Shown here piece by piece: positions 38,875 through 47,001 of a stretch of DNA of 64,000 nucleotides (position 1 is the stretch's first letter; every line of letters begins with the position of its first letter). The notes below the pieces were generated by a model, which saw nothing but the letters and a program-made list of their open reading frames with translations, searched no databases and had not been told where the DNA came from. Source of the DNA: Pseudoneobacillus rhizosphaerae (GTDB lineage: Bacteria > Bacillota > Bacilli > Bacillales > Cytobacillaceae). Where the stretch lies: the NCBI RefSeq assembly GCF_917563885.1, contig NZ_CAKJTG010000009.1, positions 62,001-126,000 on the forward strand, given 5' to 3'. The position numbers were made by a program, and so were the translations under genes.

Positions 38875-41403
38875 ATGAGTGAGAAATACCAATCAAGAGA
38901 GGATCGTCGTAAACAGCTTTCTAGCCAAAAGAAAAAAGGAAAGCGAAAGTCGGCTGGTTTATGGAAAAAGGTATTTCTATCCATATTCATCATAGGGATT
39001 ATTGGCGCAATTGCTGGCGGTATCACGGTTGCTATGATTGTAAAAGATACACCAGAACTAGATGAAGCATTACTTAAGGATCCCGTTTCTTCAAAAATTC
39101 TTGATAAAGACGGCAATGTTATTGATGAAGTCGGTGCTGTCAAAAGGGACTATGTTGTGTATGACGATATACCAAAATTAATGGAAGAAGCTGTTTTAGC
39201 CACAGAGGATGTACGCTTCTATAAACATAATGGAATCGATTTAATCCGTCTTGTTGGTGCAGTCATCGCCAATTTCACGAACGGCTTTGGGTCTGAAGGA
39301 GCAAGCACCATCACTCAGCAAGTAGTGAAAAATTCATTTCTAAGTACGGAAAAAACATTAACAAGAAAGATTCAAGAAGCTTGGCTAGCCTATCAACTCG
39401 AACAAAAATATACGAAAGAAAAAATCTTCGAAATTTATGTTAATAAGAACTTAATGTCTGGAAGGATTCATGGTATTAAAACAGGAGCAGATGTTTATTT
39501 TGGAAAAGGTTTAGATGAATTAAAGCTTCATGAGGTTGCCGTTCTTGCGGGCTTACCTCAAAGTCCAAATAACTATAACCCTTTTATTTACCCTGACCGA
39601 GCAGAAAAACGTAGAAATATCGTCTTAAGATTAATGAATCAGCACGGATTTATTAGTAAAGAGGAAATGGAAGCAGCACAAGAGATTCCCATTGAGTCTA
39701 CACTAGTAAAAAAAGAAGATCGTATTTTAGATGAAAATCCTTATGATTCATTTATTGATGTTGTAATCGATGAAGTAAGTAAACACGGGGATTACGATAT
39801 CTATACAGATGGCTTAACTATCCATACTACACTGGATCCTAAAGCCCAAACATATGTAGAAAATGCGCTTTATACTAATGAAGTGATTGAATATCCTGAT
39901 GAAAAGTTTCAGGCAGGAGTTGTTTTACTAGATACGAAAACAGGTGAAATTCGAGCAGTTGGTGGCAGTCGTAACAAGGAAATTAGCCGTGGATTCAATT
40001 ATGCTACTGACACAAAGCGTCAGCCAGGGTCTACGATAAAACCTATTCTTGATTATGGCCCAGCGGTAGAATTTATGAAATGGGGTACCTATCATATTTT
40101 AGAAGATAAGCCTATTAAATACTCAGGAAAAGGCAATGTACAGCCACATAACTGGGATAATAAATATATGGGCGCTATGACCATGAGAGAAGCATTGGCA
40201 CGCTCAAGAAATACAACTGCCGTACAAACAATCCAGCAAGTTGGTCTAGAGAATGCTCAGCAATTTGCTGAGAAGCTTGGGATCCCTCTTGACGAAATAT
40301 ACGAACCTTATGCAATTGGTGGATTAAAGGAAGGTGTTTCTCCACTTCAAATGGCTGGGGCATATAGTGCTTTTGGTAATAATGGGTTTTACACAGAACC
40401 ATATACGGTTAAAAAGATTGTTCTAAGGGATGGCACGGAAATAGACACCATGCCTGAACAAGAAATCGTTATGAAGGATTATACCGCATTTTTAACTACA
40501 GACATGCTTAAAAGTGCAGTTAGTAGTTCCTACGGTACAGGTGGTAGAGCGAATGTCCCTGGACTTCCAATAGCAGGAAAAACTGGTACAACGAATTATA
40601 CCGATGACGAGATTAAGGAATACGATATTCCACGTGGTGCAGTTCCGGATGCCTGGTTTGCTGGTTATACGACCAATTATACAGCAGCTGTTTGGACTGG
40701 ATATGAAAATAGAAAAAACTATATTGCTTCAGGGGATAATCAAAAAATTGCACAATATTTATTTAAGAATATAATCGAATATGTTTCAAAAGATGTGGAG
40801 ACACCTGACTTCACTGCACCTAAAACCGTTCAAAGGGTTAAAATTGAAAAAGGAACAAATCCAGCTCAGCTTGCTAGTGAATTTACTCCAAAGGAACTCG
40901 TACTTACTGAATGGGCTGTAAAAGGGAATGCGCCTCAGGAAATATCTACAAAATATGAAAAGCTAGATATTCCACGACAATTTGTGGCAACTTATGACGA
41001 ACTGTTAAATGAGATTAAGCTTACTTGGGACTTCGAACAAAAGGGTTCAGAAAATTCACCGGTTGAGTTTGAAATAAGTGGCGCTCTGGATGAGGGTGCA
41101 GAGCAATTATTAACTAAAACAACAGAAAAAGAGTTACTTGTAACTAAGCCCGTTTTAGGCGGTATTTACACCTTTAAAGTTATAGCCACGCGGGGTGAAC
41201 TTCGAAGTGACCCAGCAATCGTTACGATTGAAATTCCTGATTCATCTATCATTGATGAAAATGAGAATGGTGAGGACGATTGGGGTGATGGTAATGGTCA
41301 AGATAATGGTGAAAATGGAGACGATACAGAGCCTGGCCGTGAAGAAGATAACCCAGACGGTCAACTCGACGAAGATAATCCAGAAAATGAAAATAATTGG
41401 TGA
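38875..41403 (+). CDS. ponA: Class A penicillin-binding protein 1
   Basis: An 842-residue bifunctional peptidoglycan synthase. A basic cytoplasmic tail and one membrane helix (about 32-55) precede the glycosyltransferase domain with Glu111 in A-T-E-D-V-R-F-Y. The transpeptidase domain has Ser386-x-x-Lys389, S-R-N at 444-446 and K-T-G at 569-571. A fibronectin-like region and a highly acidic, Asn/Gly-rich C-terminus of about 45 residues follow. The basic N-terminal tail is the GpsB contact in B. subtilis. Operon with recU. Confidence 0.97.
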   Translation: MSEKYQSREDRRKQLSSQKKKGKRKSAGLWKKVFLSIFIIGIIGAIAGGITVAMIVKDTPELDEALLKDPVSSKILDKDGNVIDEVGAVKRDYVVYDDIPKLMEEAVLATEDVRFYKHNGIDLIRLVGAVIANFTNGFGSEGASTITQQVVKNSFLSTEKTLTRKIQEAWLAYQLEQKYTKEKIFEIYVNKNLMSGRIHGIKTGADVYFGKGLDELKLHEVAVLAGLPQSPNNYNPFIYPDRAEKRRNIVLRLMNQHGFISKEEMEAAQEIPIESTLVKKEDRILDENPYDSFIDVVIDEVSKHGDYDIYTDGLTIHTTLDPKAQTYVENALYTNEVIEYPDEKFQAGVVLLDTKTGEIRAVGGSRNKEISRGFNYATDTKRQPGSTIKPILDYGPAVEFMKWGTYHILEDKPIKYSGKGNVQPHNWDNKYMGAMTMREALARSRNTTAVQTIQQVGLENAQQFAEKLGIPLDEIYEPYAIGGLKEGVSPLQMAGAYSAFGNNGFYTEPYTVKKIVLRDGTEIDTMPEQEIVMKDYTAFLTTDMLKSAVSSSYGTGGRANVPGLPIAGKTGTTNYTDDEIKEYDIPRGAVPDAWFAGYTTNYTAAVWTGYENRKNYIASGDNQKIAQYLFKNIIEYVSKDVETPDFTAPKTVQRVKIEKGTNPAQLASEFTPKELVLTEWAVKGNAPQEISTKYEKLDIPRQFVATYDELLNEIKLTWDFEQKGSENSPVEFEISGALDEGAEQLLTKTTEKELLVTKPVLGGIYTFKVIATRGELRSDPAIVTIEIPDSSIIDENENGEDDWGDGNGQDNGENGDDTEPGREEDNPDGQLDEDNPENENNW

Positions 41404-41431
41404 TAACTGCTTCACCTGCGATTAGAATTGA

Positions 41432-41477
41432 CCATAAAAAAATGACTAAGCATTAATGTTTAGTCATTTTTTTTATG
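41432..41477. terminator. Bidirectional terminator between ponA and ypoC
   Basis: An 18-bp stem CCATAAAAAAATGACTAA with its complement at 41460-41477 has T and A runs inside the arms. The ypoC stop codon lies in the loop. Confidence 0.85.
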
Positions 41478-41812
41478 GCCATTTTCTTATTAAATTGTTT
41501 TTCTTGTTCAGTTATTAACTCCGATAACTGGATAAAAGAATGAAATAAATTAGGACGCTTCTTAATAAAGGTGATTCGTTCCAGTACATTAACGGGTTTC
41601 CATTGGAGCTCCATCATGTTGAATTCCTCTTCATTCCATTCACGGTCATTTGTTAAAAAGAGTAAATTCAAAAAAATTATTATTCCTTCTTCCATTGGAA
41701 TAAATGTTTTCTCAGTTTCTCTATTTTCAAAATGCACCGTTAATACTTTTCTAACATCTTCCCAACGCACCAAAAGTTGTGAGATTCTTCTGCCATTAGC
41801 ATCTAATTTCAT
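41453..41812 (-). CDS. ypoC: YpoC family protein
   Basis: A 119-residue protein with a W-x-P-V-N-V-x-E-R motif in the middle and a basic tail, matching YpoC in position and pattern. It overlaps the end of nth by 4 bases, so it is translationally coupled in the dnaD-nth-ypoC unit. Function unknown. Its stop lies in the loop of the shared terminator. Confidence 0.83.
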   Translation of the reverse strand: MKLDANGRRISQLLVRWEDVRKVLTVHFENRETEKTFIPMEEGIIIFLNLLFLTNDREWNEEEFNMMELQWKPVNVLERITFIKKRPNLFHSFIQLSELITEQEKQFNKKMAIKKMTKH

Positions 41813-42465
41813 GCAGAATCCTTCCCCTTTAATCGTTTTTTACCTTCTCGGCATAAACTTAATAATGGGCATGTTTCACACTGCGGATTTTGTGCTTTAC
41901 AGTGGTATCTTCCAAAAAATATCATCCGATGATGGGTTACAGACCATTCGTCCTCCGGTACCTTTTTCATTAACGTTTTTTCAACCTCGAGAACTGAGTC
42001 CTTCAACCGACAAAATCCTAGTCGTTTACTCACCCTCTCTACATGGGTATCTACAGCAATAGCAGGAATACCATAGGCAACAGACATTACAACATTAGCG
42101 GTCTTTCTTCCCACGCCTGGAAGCTTTTGAAGCTCATCGCGATCATTCGGGACAACTCCATCATATTCTTCCAATAACAAATGACAAAGCTTCTGGATAT
42201 TTTTTGCTTTGTTTCGAAATAAACCAATGGATCGAATATCATTTTGTAATTCCTCAATTGGAACACTTAAATAATCTTCTGGTGATTTATATTTTTGAAA
42301 GAGATTTTTTGTCACTTTGTTAACCAACACGTCAGTACATTGTGCAGATAATGCGACTGCAATAACTAATTCGAACGGATTATCGTGAATTAACTCACAA
42401 TGAGCATCAGGAAACATTTCTCCCATCTGATCTAAGCAATATCTAATTTGCTGTCTATTAAGCAT
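41809..42465 (-). CDS. nth: Endonuclease III
   Basis: A 218-residue DNA glycosylase/AP lyase. The helix-hairpin-helix L-P-G-V-G-R-K-T-A contains catalytic Lys121, and Asp139 lies in V-D-T-H. The C-terminal Cys189-x6-Cys-x2-Cys-x5-Cys205 binds a 4Fe-4S cluster. It excises oxidised pyrimidines. The ATG at 42465 gives the M-L-N start seen in B. subtilis and is 8 bases after GAGG; 42471 is too close. Downstream of dnaD. Confidence 0.96.
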   Translation of the reverse strand: MLNRQQIRYCLDQMGEMFPDAHCELIHDNPFELVIAVALSAQCTDVLVNKVTKNLFQKYKSPEDYLSVPIEELQNDIRSIGLFRNKAKNIQKLCHLLLEEYDGVVPNDRDELQKLPGVGRKTANVVMSVAYGIPAIAVDTHVERVSKRLGFCRLKDSVLEVEKTLMKKVPEDEWSVTHHRMIFFGRYHCKAQNPQCETCPLLSLCREGKKRLKGKDSA

Positions 42466-42524
42466 GAACATTACCTCTTCTTTCCCTTATAAAAAACGAG
42501 AGAAATATCATTTCCCCGTTTCTC

Positions 42525-43223
42525 TTAGCTTTCTAACCAATTATAAATTGGGACAGGTTGAGTAGATTGTTTTTGTGAATTTGGCTGTGGACGAGATTTT
42601 TGACGGAATTTTAATCCATAGCTTTTTGCTTGTTCTACTGTTTTCACACCATTTTTCTTCCATTCGAATAAAATTCGATCAATATATCTAAAATTTAATT
42701 TACCTGAAATAACTGCTTCTTTTAAAGCAGCTTTAATGATAGTCGAATCATGACGGTCATCATCAATCCACATGGCTAATGTTTCAATTTCAAAAGGTGA
42801 AAGCGGCCTTCCAAACTCTGTTTCGAAACACGTATATAAATCGTCTTCTGAATTTCGTTTAATTGTTGATTCCTCTGCTTTTTTCAGTAATAAAAAATAA
42901 TCAATCATTTTCTCCCAAAGTGGCTGTAGAGAATACTTTTCAAATCGAATGCCGTCAGGACTATACTCATCTGTTATGTTAATAATTCCTTTTTGAACTA
43001 AAGTTCGCAACATATTAGCACATATGTCAGCAGAAGTAGTCATTCGCGTAGATAATTCTTCAGGAGTTGGAAAATCATTTCCTTTGTTTTGGTAGGAAAT
43101 TACTTGAAGTATTAAAACCAATTCTGATTCAGTTAGTTTTAAGTTTTTAAACTGTGTAATTAAAAATGTAGGAACACTTATATTCCCTTCGTTTGCCCAA
43201 GCTAAAAGATTTACTTTTTCCAT
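42525..43223 (-). CDS. dnaD: Primosomal protein DnaD
   Basis: A 232-residue protein, the same length as in B. subtilis. The N-terminal winged helix (1-100) is followed by the helical DnaB-like domain (about 130-200) with the F-G-R-P-L-S-P-x-E-x-E start and Y-I-D-R-I-L-F-E-W-K-K-N-G near its end. It loads the replicative helicase at oriC and at restart sites with DnaB and DnaI. AGAGGTG precedes the ATG; the frame is open 22 codons earlier. First gene of dnaD-nth-ypoC. Confidence 0.95.
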   Translation of the reverse strand: MEKVNLLAWANEGNISVPTFLITQFKNLKLTESELVLILQVISYQNKGNDFPTPEELSTRMTTSADICANMLRTLVQKGIINITDEYSPDGIRFEKYSLQPLWEKMIDYFLLLKKAEESTIKRNSEDDLYTCFETEFGRPLSPFEIETLAMWIDDDRHDSTIIKAALKEAVISGKLNFRYIDRILFEWKKNGVKTVEQAKSYGLKFRQKSRPQPNSQKQSTQPVPIYNWLES

Positions 43224-43324
43224 GTCTGACACCTCTATAACAGTATAACAGAAAAATGGGCAGGCTGAGAATGAATACTCACTGGTCAAAAGACCAAATG
43301 TTTCTAAATAAAGAGAAAGCCTTT

Positions 43325-43367
43325 AAAATAAAACAAGCGAACCTCTATATAAGGAGTTCGCTTGTTT
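43325..43367 (-). terminator. Terminator of asnS
   Basis: A 12-bp stem AAACAAGCGAAC / GTTCGCTTGTTT (43331-43342 with 43356-43367), followed by TATTTTAAAGG on the minus strand. Confidence 0.82.
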
Positions 43368-43378
43368 CATTTATTCCA

Positions 43379-44770
43379 TTAATATTCTGCATTACCAGTA
43401 GTTCTTGGGAATGGGATTACGTCACGAATATTGGACATTCCTGTTAAATACATGATCAGTCGTTCAAAACCAAGACCGTAACCAGAGTGCTTAGTTTCTC
43501 CGTATTTGCGAAGTTCCAAATACCACCAGTAATCTTCCATGTTCATTCCTATTTCCTCAATACGGCTTAGTAGAACCTCTTCGCGTTCTTCACGCTGGCT
43601 GCCGCCGATTAATTCACCAATTCCAGGCACTAATAGATCCGTAGCGGCAACAGTCTTATTGTCTTCATTTGTTCTCATATAAAAGGCTTTTATGTCCTTC
43701 GGATAATCTGTCACAAATACAGGACGATTATATACTTTTTCACATAAATATCGCTCATGTTCAGTTTGAAGGTCTATTCCCCATTCAACTGGATATTCAA
43801 ATGATTCTCCTGATTTTTTCAGAATTTCAATTGCTTCTGTATAAGTTAATCGTCCAAAATCAGCCTCATTGACAAGAGTTAATCTTTCAAGCAAGCCTTT
43901 GTCAATAAAGCTATTAAAGAAGGCCATTTCCTCAGGTGCATTTTCCAGAACAAATCCAATTACATACTTCACCATTTCTTCTGCAAGGTCCATAATATCT
44001 GGAAGTTCAGCAAATGCCACTTCAGGTTCTATCATCCAAAATTCGGCAGCATGTCTAGCAGTATTTGAATTTTCGGCTCGGAAAGTTGGTCCAAAGGTAT
44101 AAACATTTCTAAATGCAAGCGCAAACGTTTCAGCAGAAAGCTGACCGCTTACCGTTAAATTTGTTTCCTTGTTGAAGAAGTCCTTTGAAACATCTACTTT
44201 TCCTTCATCATTTTTTGGTAGGTTGTCCAAATCAAGTGAAGTAACCCGGAACATTTCACCTGCGCCTTCCGTATCGCTCCCAGTAATAATTGGAGTGTGA
44301 ACATTAACAAAACCTTTATCCTGGAAGAATTGGTGGATGGCAAAGGATGCTAAAGAGCGAACTCGGAATACAGCTAAAAATGTATTTGTACGCGGTCGTA
44401 AATGAGCAATTGTACGCAAGTATTCAAAAGAGTGCTTTTTCTTTTGCAATGGATAATCAGGTGTTGAGTTGCCCTCGATAATGATTTTTTCAGCCTTAAT
44501 TTCAAAAGGTTGTTTCATTTGTGGTGTTAATACAAACTGTCCTTCCACTCTAATAGATGCGCTGAGAGAAAGCTTGGCAACCTCTTTGAAATTCTCTAAC
44601 TGATCATCAAAAACAATTTGGACACTTTTAAAAAATGTCCCATCGTTTAATTCTATGAATCCAAACGTTTTAGAATCGCGAACAGTTCGAACCCAACCTG
44701 ATAGTATTACTTTTTGGTCAGTATATGTGTCTTGATTTCTAAATAAATCTTTAATAACTGTTTTTTTCAT
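43379..44770 (-). CDS. asnS: Asparaginyl-tRNA synthetase (463-residue form)
   Basis: A class II aminoacyl-tRNA synthetase with an N-terminal OB fold ([12 protein letters not shown]) and motifs 2 ([12 protein letters not shown]) and 3 (G-L-G-F-E-R-L). At 463 residues it is the longer type, with an insertion around 175-205, as in E. coli and the B. cereus group. B. subtilis AsnS is about 430. It charges tRNA-Asn. GGGAGG precedes the ATG. An intrinsic hairpin with a T tract lies just upstream. Confidence 0.95.
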   Translation of the reverse strand: MKKTVIKDLFRNQDTYTDQKVILSGWVRTVRDSKTFGFIELNDGTFFKSVQIVFDDQLENFKEVAKLSLSASIRVEGQFVLTPQMKQPFEIKAEKIIIEGNSTPDYPLQKKKHSFEYLRTIAHLRPRTNTFLAVFRVRSLASFAIHQFFQDKGFVNVHTPIITGSDTEGAGEMFRVTSLDLDNLPKNDEGKVDVSKDFFNKETNLTVSGQLSAETFALAFRNVYTFGPTFRAENSNTARHAAEFWMIEPEVAFAELPDIMDLAEEMVKYVIGFVLENAPEEMAFFNSFIDKGLLERLTLVNEADFGRLTYTEAIEILKKSGESFEYPVEWGIDLQTEHERYLCEKVYNRPVFVTDYPKDIKAFYMRTNEDNKTVAATDLLVPGIGELIGGSQREEREEVLLSRIEEIGMNMEDYWWYLELRKYGETKHSGYGLGFERLIMYLTGMSNIRDVIPFPRTTGNAEY

Positions 44771-44792
44771 TTGTTTTGCCTCCCAATATTAT

Positions 44793-44837
44793 GTAAAAAT
44801 AAAAACCTCCATCCCTAATAAAAGGGACAAAAGGTTT
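44793..44837 (-). terminator. Hairpin with T tract between aspB and asnS
   Basis: On the minus strand AAACCT ... TCCCT pairs with AGGGA ... AGGTTT (with an internal loop) and is followed by TTTTATTTTTA. It lies only 23 bases before the asnS start, so asnS transcription must pass it. It could act as an attenuator. Confidence 0.65.
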
Positions 44838-44888
44838 AGATTAAAAACGAAGTGCACAACTCATAAAGTAAGTTCTCTTCACCAAACC

Positions 44889-46085
44889 CTAATTATTTTG
44901 TTTTCTAGTGCCAATAAATTCCTTGATTCTCTTTATTGCTTCCTCTAACGTATCGAGTGAAGTAGCGTATGATAAACGGATGTTTTCAGAAGCACCAAAT
45001 CCTGAACCAGGAATAACAGCTACCTTAGCATCTTCTAATAAGCCTTCAACAAATTGATCAACGGTTTTAAATCCAGTTAATTCAGCCGCTTTTTTTACAT
45101 TAGGGAATAAATAAAATGCTCCTTGCGGCTTAATGCAACTAAATCCTTCAATGTAAATTAGTTGTTCATAGATAATATTTAAACGCTCTTCAAAAGCCCT
45201 TCTCATTTGCTCAACCGTTTCTTCCGTCCCATTATAAGCAGCAATGGTGCCATATTGAGCAGTAGTTGTTGGATTGGAAGTGCTATGACTTGCGAGATTG
45301 GTCATAGCCGTAATAACATCCTTATTACCTGCTGCATAGCCAATTCTCCATCCCGTCATGGCATGTGATTTAGAGACACCATTAATAATAATTGTTTGTT
45401 CTTTTAATTGAGGAGAAATCTCGGCAATTGATATGTGTTTGTTTTCTCCATATATTAATTTTTCATAAATTTCATCAGATACAATTAAGATGTTTCTTTC
45501 AAGACAAACGTTACCTATTGCTTCTAGTTCTTCTTTTGAGTAAATCATACCCGTAGGATTGCTAGGAGAATTGATAATAACAGCCCTTGTTTTTTCAGTG
45601 ACTGCCAAATTTAATTGTTCTGGAGTTATTTTATAGTCATTTATTTCCTGACCTTCAATATAGACAGGAACTCCTCCAGCAAGTTTCACTTGTTCTGGAT
45701 AACTCACCCAATATGGAGTGGGAATAATAACTTCGTCACCTTCATCCAATAATACTTGAAATAATGTAAACAAAGCATGCTTTGCACCATTAACAACAAT
45801 AATCTCGTTCGGTTTATATTCTATCCCTTGATCTTTCATGAATTTTTCTTGGATTGCTTTTTTTAAGGCTGGTAAACCTGCTGATGGTGTATATTTTGTA
45901 TACCCCTCATTCATAGATTGTACCGCTGCGTCTATTATGTGCTGCGGTGTATTAAAATCTGGTTCTCCTGCTCCTAAGCCGATTACATCATGTCCTAGAG
46001 ATTTAAGTTCTGCTGCTTTTGCAGTAATAGCTAGTGTTGTTGAAGGCGTTAAGGCTTTCACTCTTTGAGCAAGCTTTATCTCCAT
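44889..46085 (-). CDS. aspB: Aspartate aminotransferase
   Basis: A 398-residue class I aminotransferase. The PLP lysine is about residue 239 in S-K-S-H-A-M-T-G-W-R-I-G. N-S-P-S-N-P-T-G and the C-terminal R-L-S-Y-A-T are the usual landmarks. It converts oxaloacetate to aspartate with glutamate. GGGGAG lies 8 bases before ATG 46085. The ypmA-ypmB-aspB order matches B. subtilis. Confidence 0.95.
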   Translation of the reverse strand: MEIKLAQRVKALTPSTTLAITAKAAELKSLGHDVIGLGAGEPDFNTPQHIIDAAVQSMNEGYTKYTPSAGLPALKKAIQEKFMKDQGIEYKPNEIIVVNGAKHALFTLFQVLLDEGDEVIIPTPYWVSYPEQVKLAGGVPVYIEGQEINDYKITPEQLNLAVTEKTRAVIINSPSNPTGMIYSKEELEAIGNVCLERNILIVSDEIYEKLIYGENKHISIAEISPQLKEQTIIINGVSKSHAMTGWRIGYAAGNKDVITAMTNLASHSTSNPTTTAQYGTIAAYNGTEETVEQMRRAFEERLNIIYEQLIYIEGFSCIKPQGAFYLFPNVKKAAELTGFKTVDQFVEGLLEDAKVAVIPGSGFGASENIRLSYATSLDTLEEAIKRIKEFIGTRKQNN

Positions 46086-46141
46086 TTCATTCTCCCCTTT
46101 TCCAGTTCCAATAAGATACATTTCGTATTAAAAAGCCCTTA

Positions 46142-46615
46142 TTAAAGATTTTCAATTTTTTTCAGCCATTCCCCTGTTTCAAAATCCAGATGATAGTAGT
46201 TTATTAAATTTGAGTCAGAAAGGTAATAAATTTCCCATAGGGGTATACCCTTTTCCATGCCTAATCTTATATCCATGATTTTCGTAGGTTCACTAAATTG
46301 TTTAACTTTTTTTATTGCATCCTTTGCAGTTATTCCATCCGCTTCTTTTTTTACCGTTATTTCTTTCTTGTCTTCGGAAATCCAAGCAATTAACGATTCC
46401 CCACTTTTACTTTTTCCCTTAACAACAAAAACGCTTTCCAATCCATGATATTCTTCAAAATCATCAATGCTCACGAGATTGGTTTCCGCTAACGCAATTT
46501 TTATTGCCTCTTTTTCAGAACCTTTTAAAGGTTTCAGGGCTTGTATGTATGTATAGGACAGAAGGGATGAAATAGTTAAAAATAAGACCAAAAAAATCCA
46601 TAGAATTTTTTTCAT
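46142..46615 (-). CDS. ypmB: YpmB, membrane-anchored protein with DUF5590 domains
   Basis: A 157-residue protein with an N-terminal signal anchor (about 4-22) and an extracytoplasmic region of two small PepSY-like halves. It has W-I-x-E-D-K-K in the first and W-E-I-Y-Y-x-x in the second. Function unknown. There is no ribosome binding site of its own: the ypmA stop codon is directly followed by TTG-ATG, so translation is likely coupled to ypmA. Confidence 0.88.
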   Translation of the reverse strand: MKKILWIFLVLFLTISSLLSYTYIQALKPLKGSEKEAIKIALAETNLVSIDDFEEYHGLESVFVVKGKSKSGESLIAWISEDKKEITVKKEADGITAKDAIKKVKQFSEPTKIMDIRLGMEKGIPLWEIYYLSDSNLINYYHLDFETGEWLKKIENL

Positions 46616-46618
46616 CAA

Positions 46619-46789
46619 TTATGTTCTATAAATGGTAAATATCGCTTTTTTTTGATCATCACGATCAAGTGCCAAACCAAACATTAAATCTTTTTCCTTT
46701 AAAGTACGGTTTAAGGCATCGACAATTTTATATAAATCTGAACTGTATTGGAGTTTCACAGTATTAAGGACTTCAATTTTACTTTCCAC
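46619..46789 (-). CDS. ypmA: YpmA family protein (DUF4264)
   Basis: A 56-residue protein starting at GTG after AGGAGGTATATTTA. It reads M-E-S-K-I-E-V-L-N-T-V and contains D-L-Y-K-I-V-D-A-L-N-R-T-L and L-M-F-G-L-A-L-D. It ends in F-T-I-Y-R-T and closely matches the B. subtilis protein from memory. Function unknown. First gene of ypmA-ypmB-aspB. Confidence 0.92.
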   Translation of the reverse strand: MESKIEVLNTVKLQYSSDLYKIVDALNRTLKEKDLMFGLALDRDDQKKAIFTIYRT

Positions 46790-46948
46790 TAAATATACCT
46801 CCTAAAAATCAACAAAATCTGTAACTTATACGACGCAATAAAAAGGTAACAATATAATTACGAACCATTAAATACGCTCATCACCATTATAGCAGTTTTT
46901 TTATTAGGCAAAATACTAAAAAAATCTTTCTAGTCCACTTACGTTTGG

Positions 46949-46974
46949 CTGTGCAATTTTTGCACAGTTTTTTT
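46949..46974 (+). terminator. Orphan rightward terminator-like hairpin
   Basis: An 8-bp stem CTGTGCAA / TTGCACAG with a TTT loop, then seven T residues on the plus strand. No rightward gene ends here; genes on both sides are leftward. The spacer 46790-47001 otherwise shows nothing. Confidence 0.6.
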
Positions 46975-47001
46975 CTAGTTTTTAATTGAAATTTCTTACT
47001 T

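Noticed and set aside
44770-44889. T-box leader for asnS
   Set aside because: The GTCCC / AGGGA hairpin looks like a T-box terminator, but the T-box core and specifier loop are absent and the spacer is too short.
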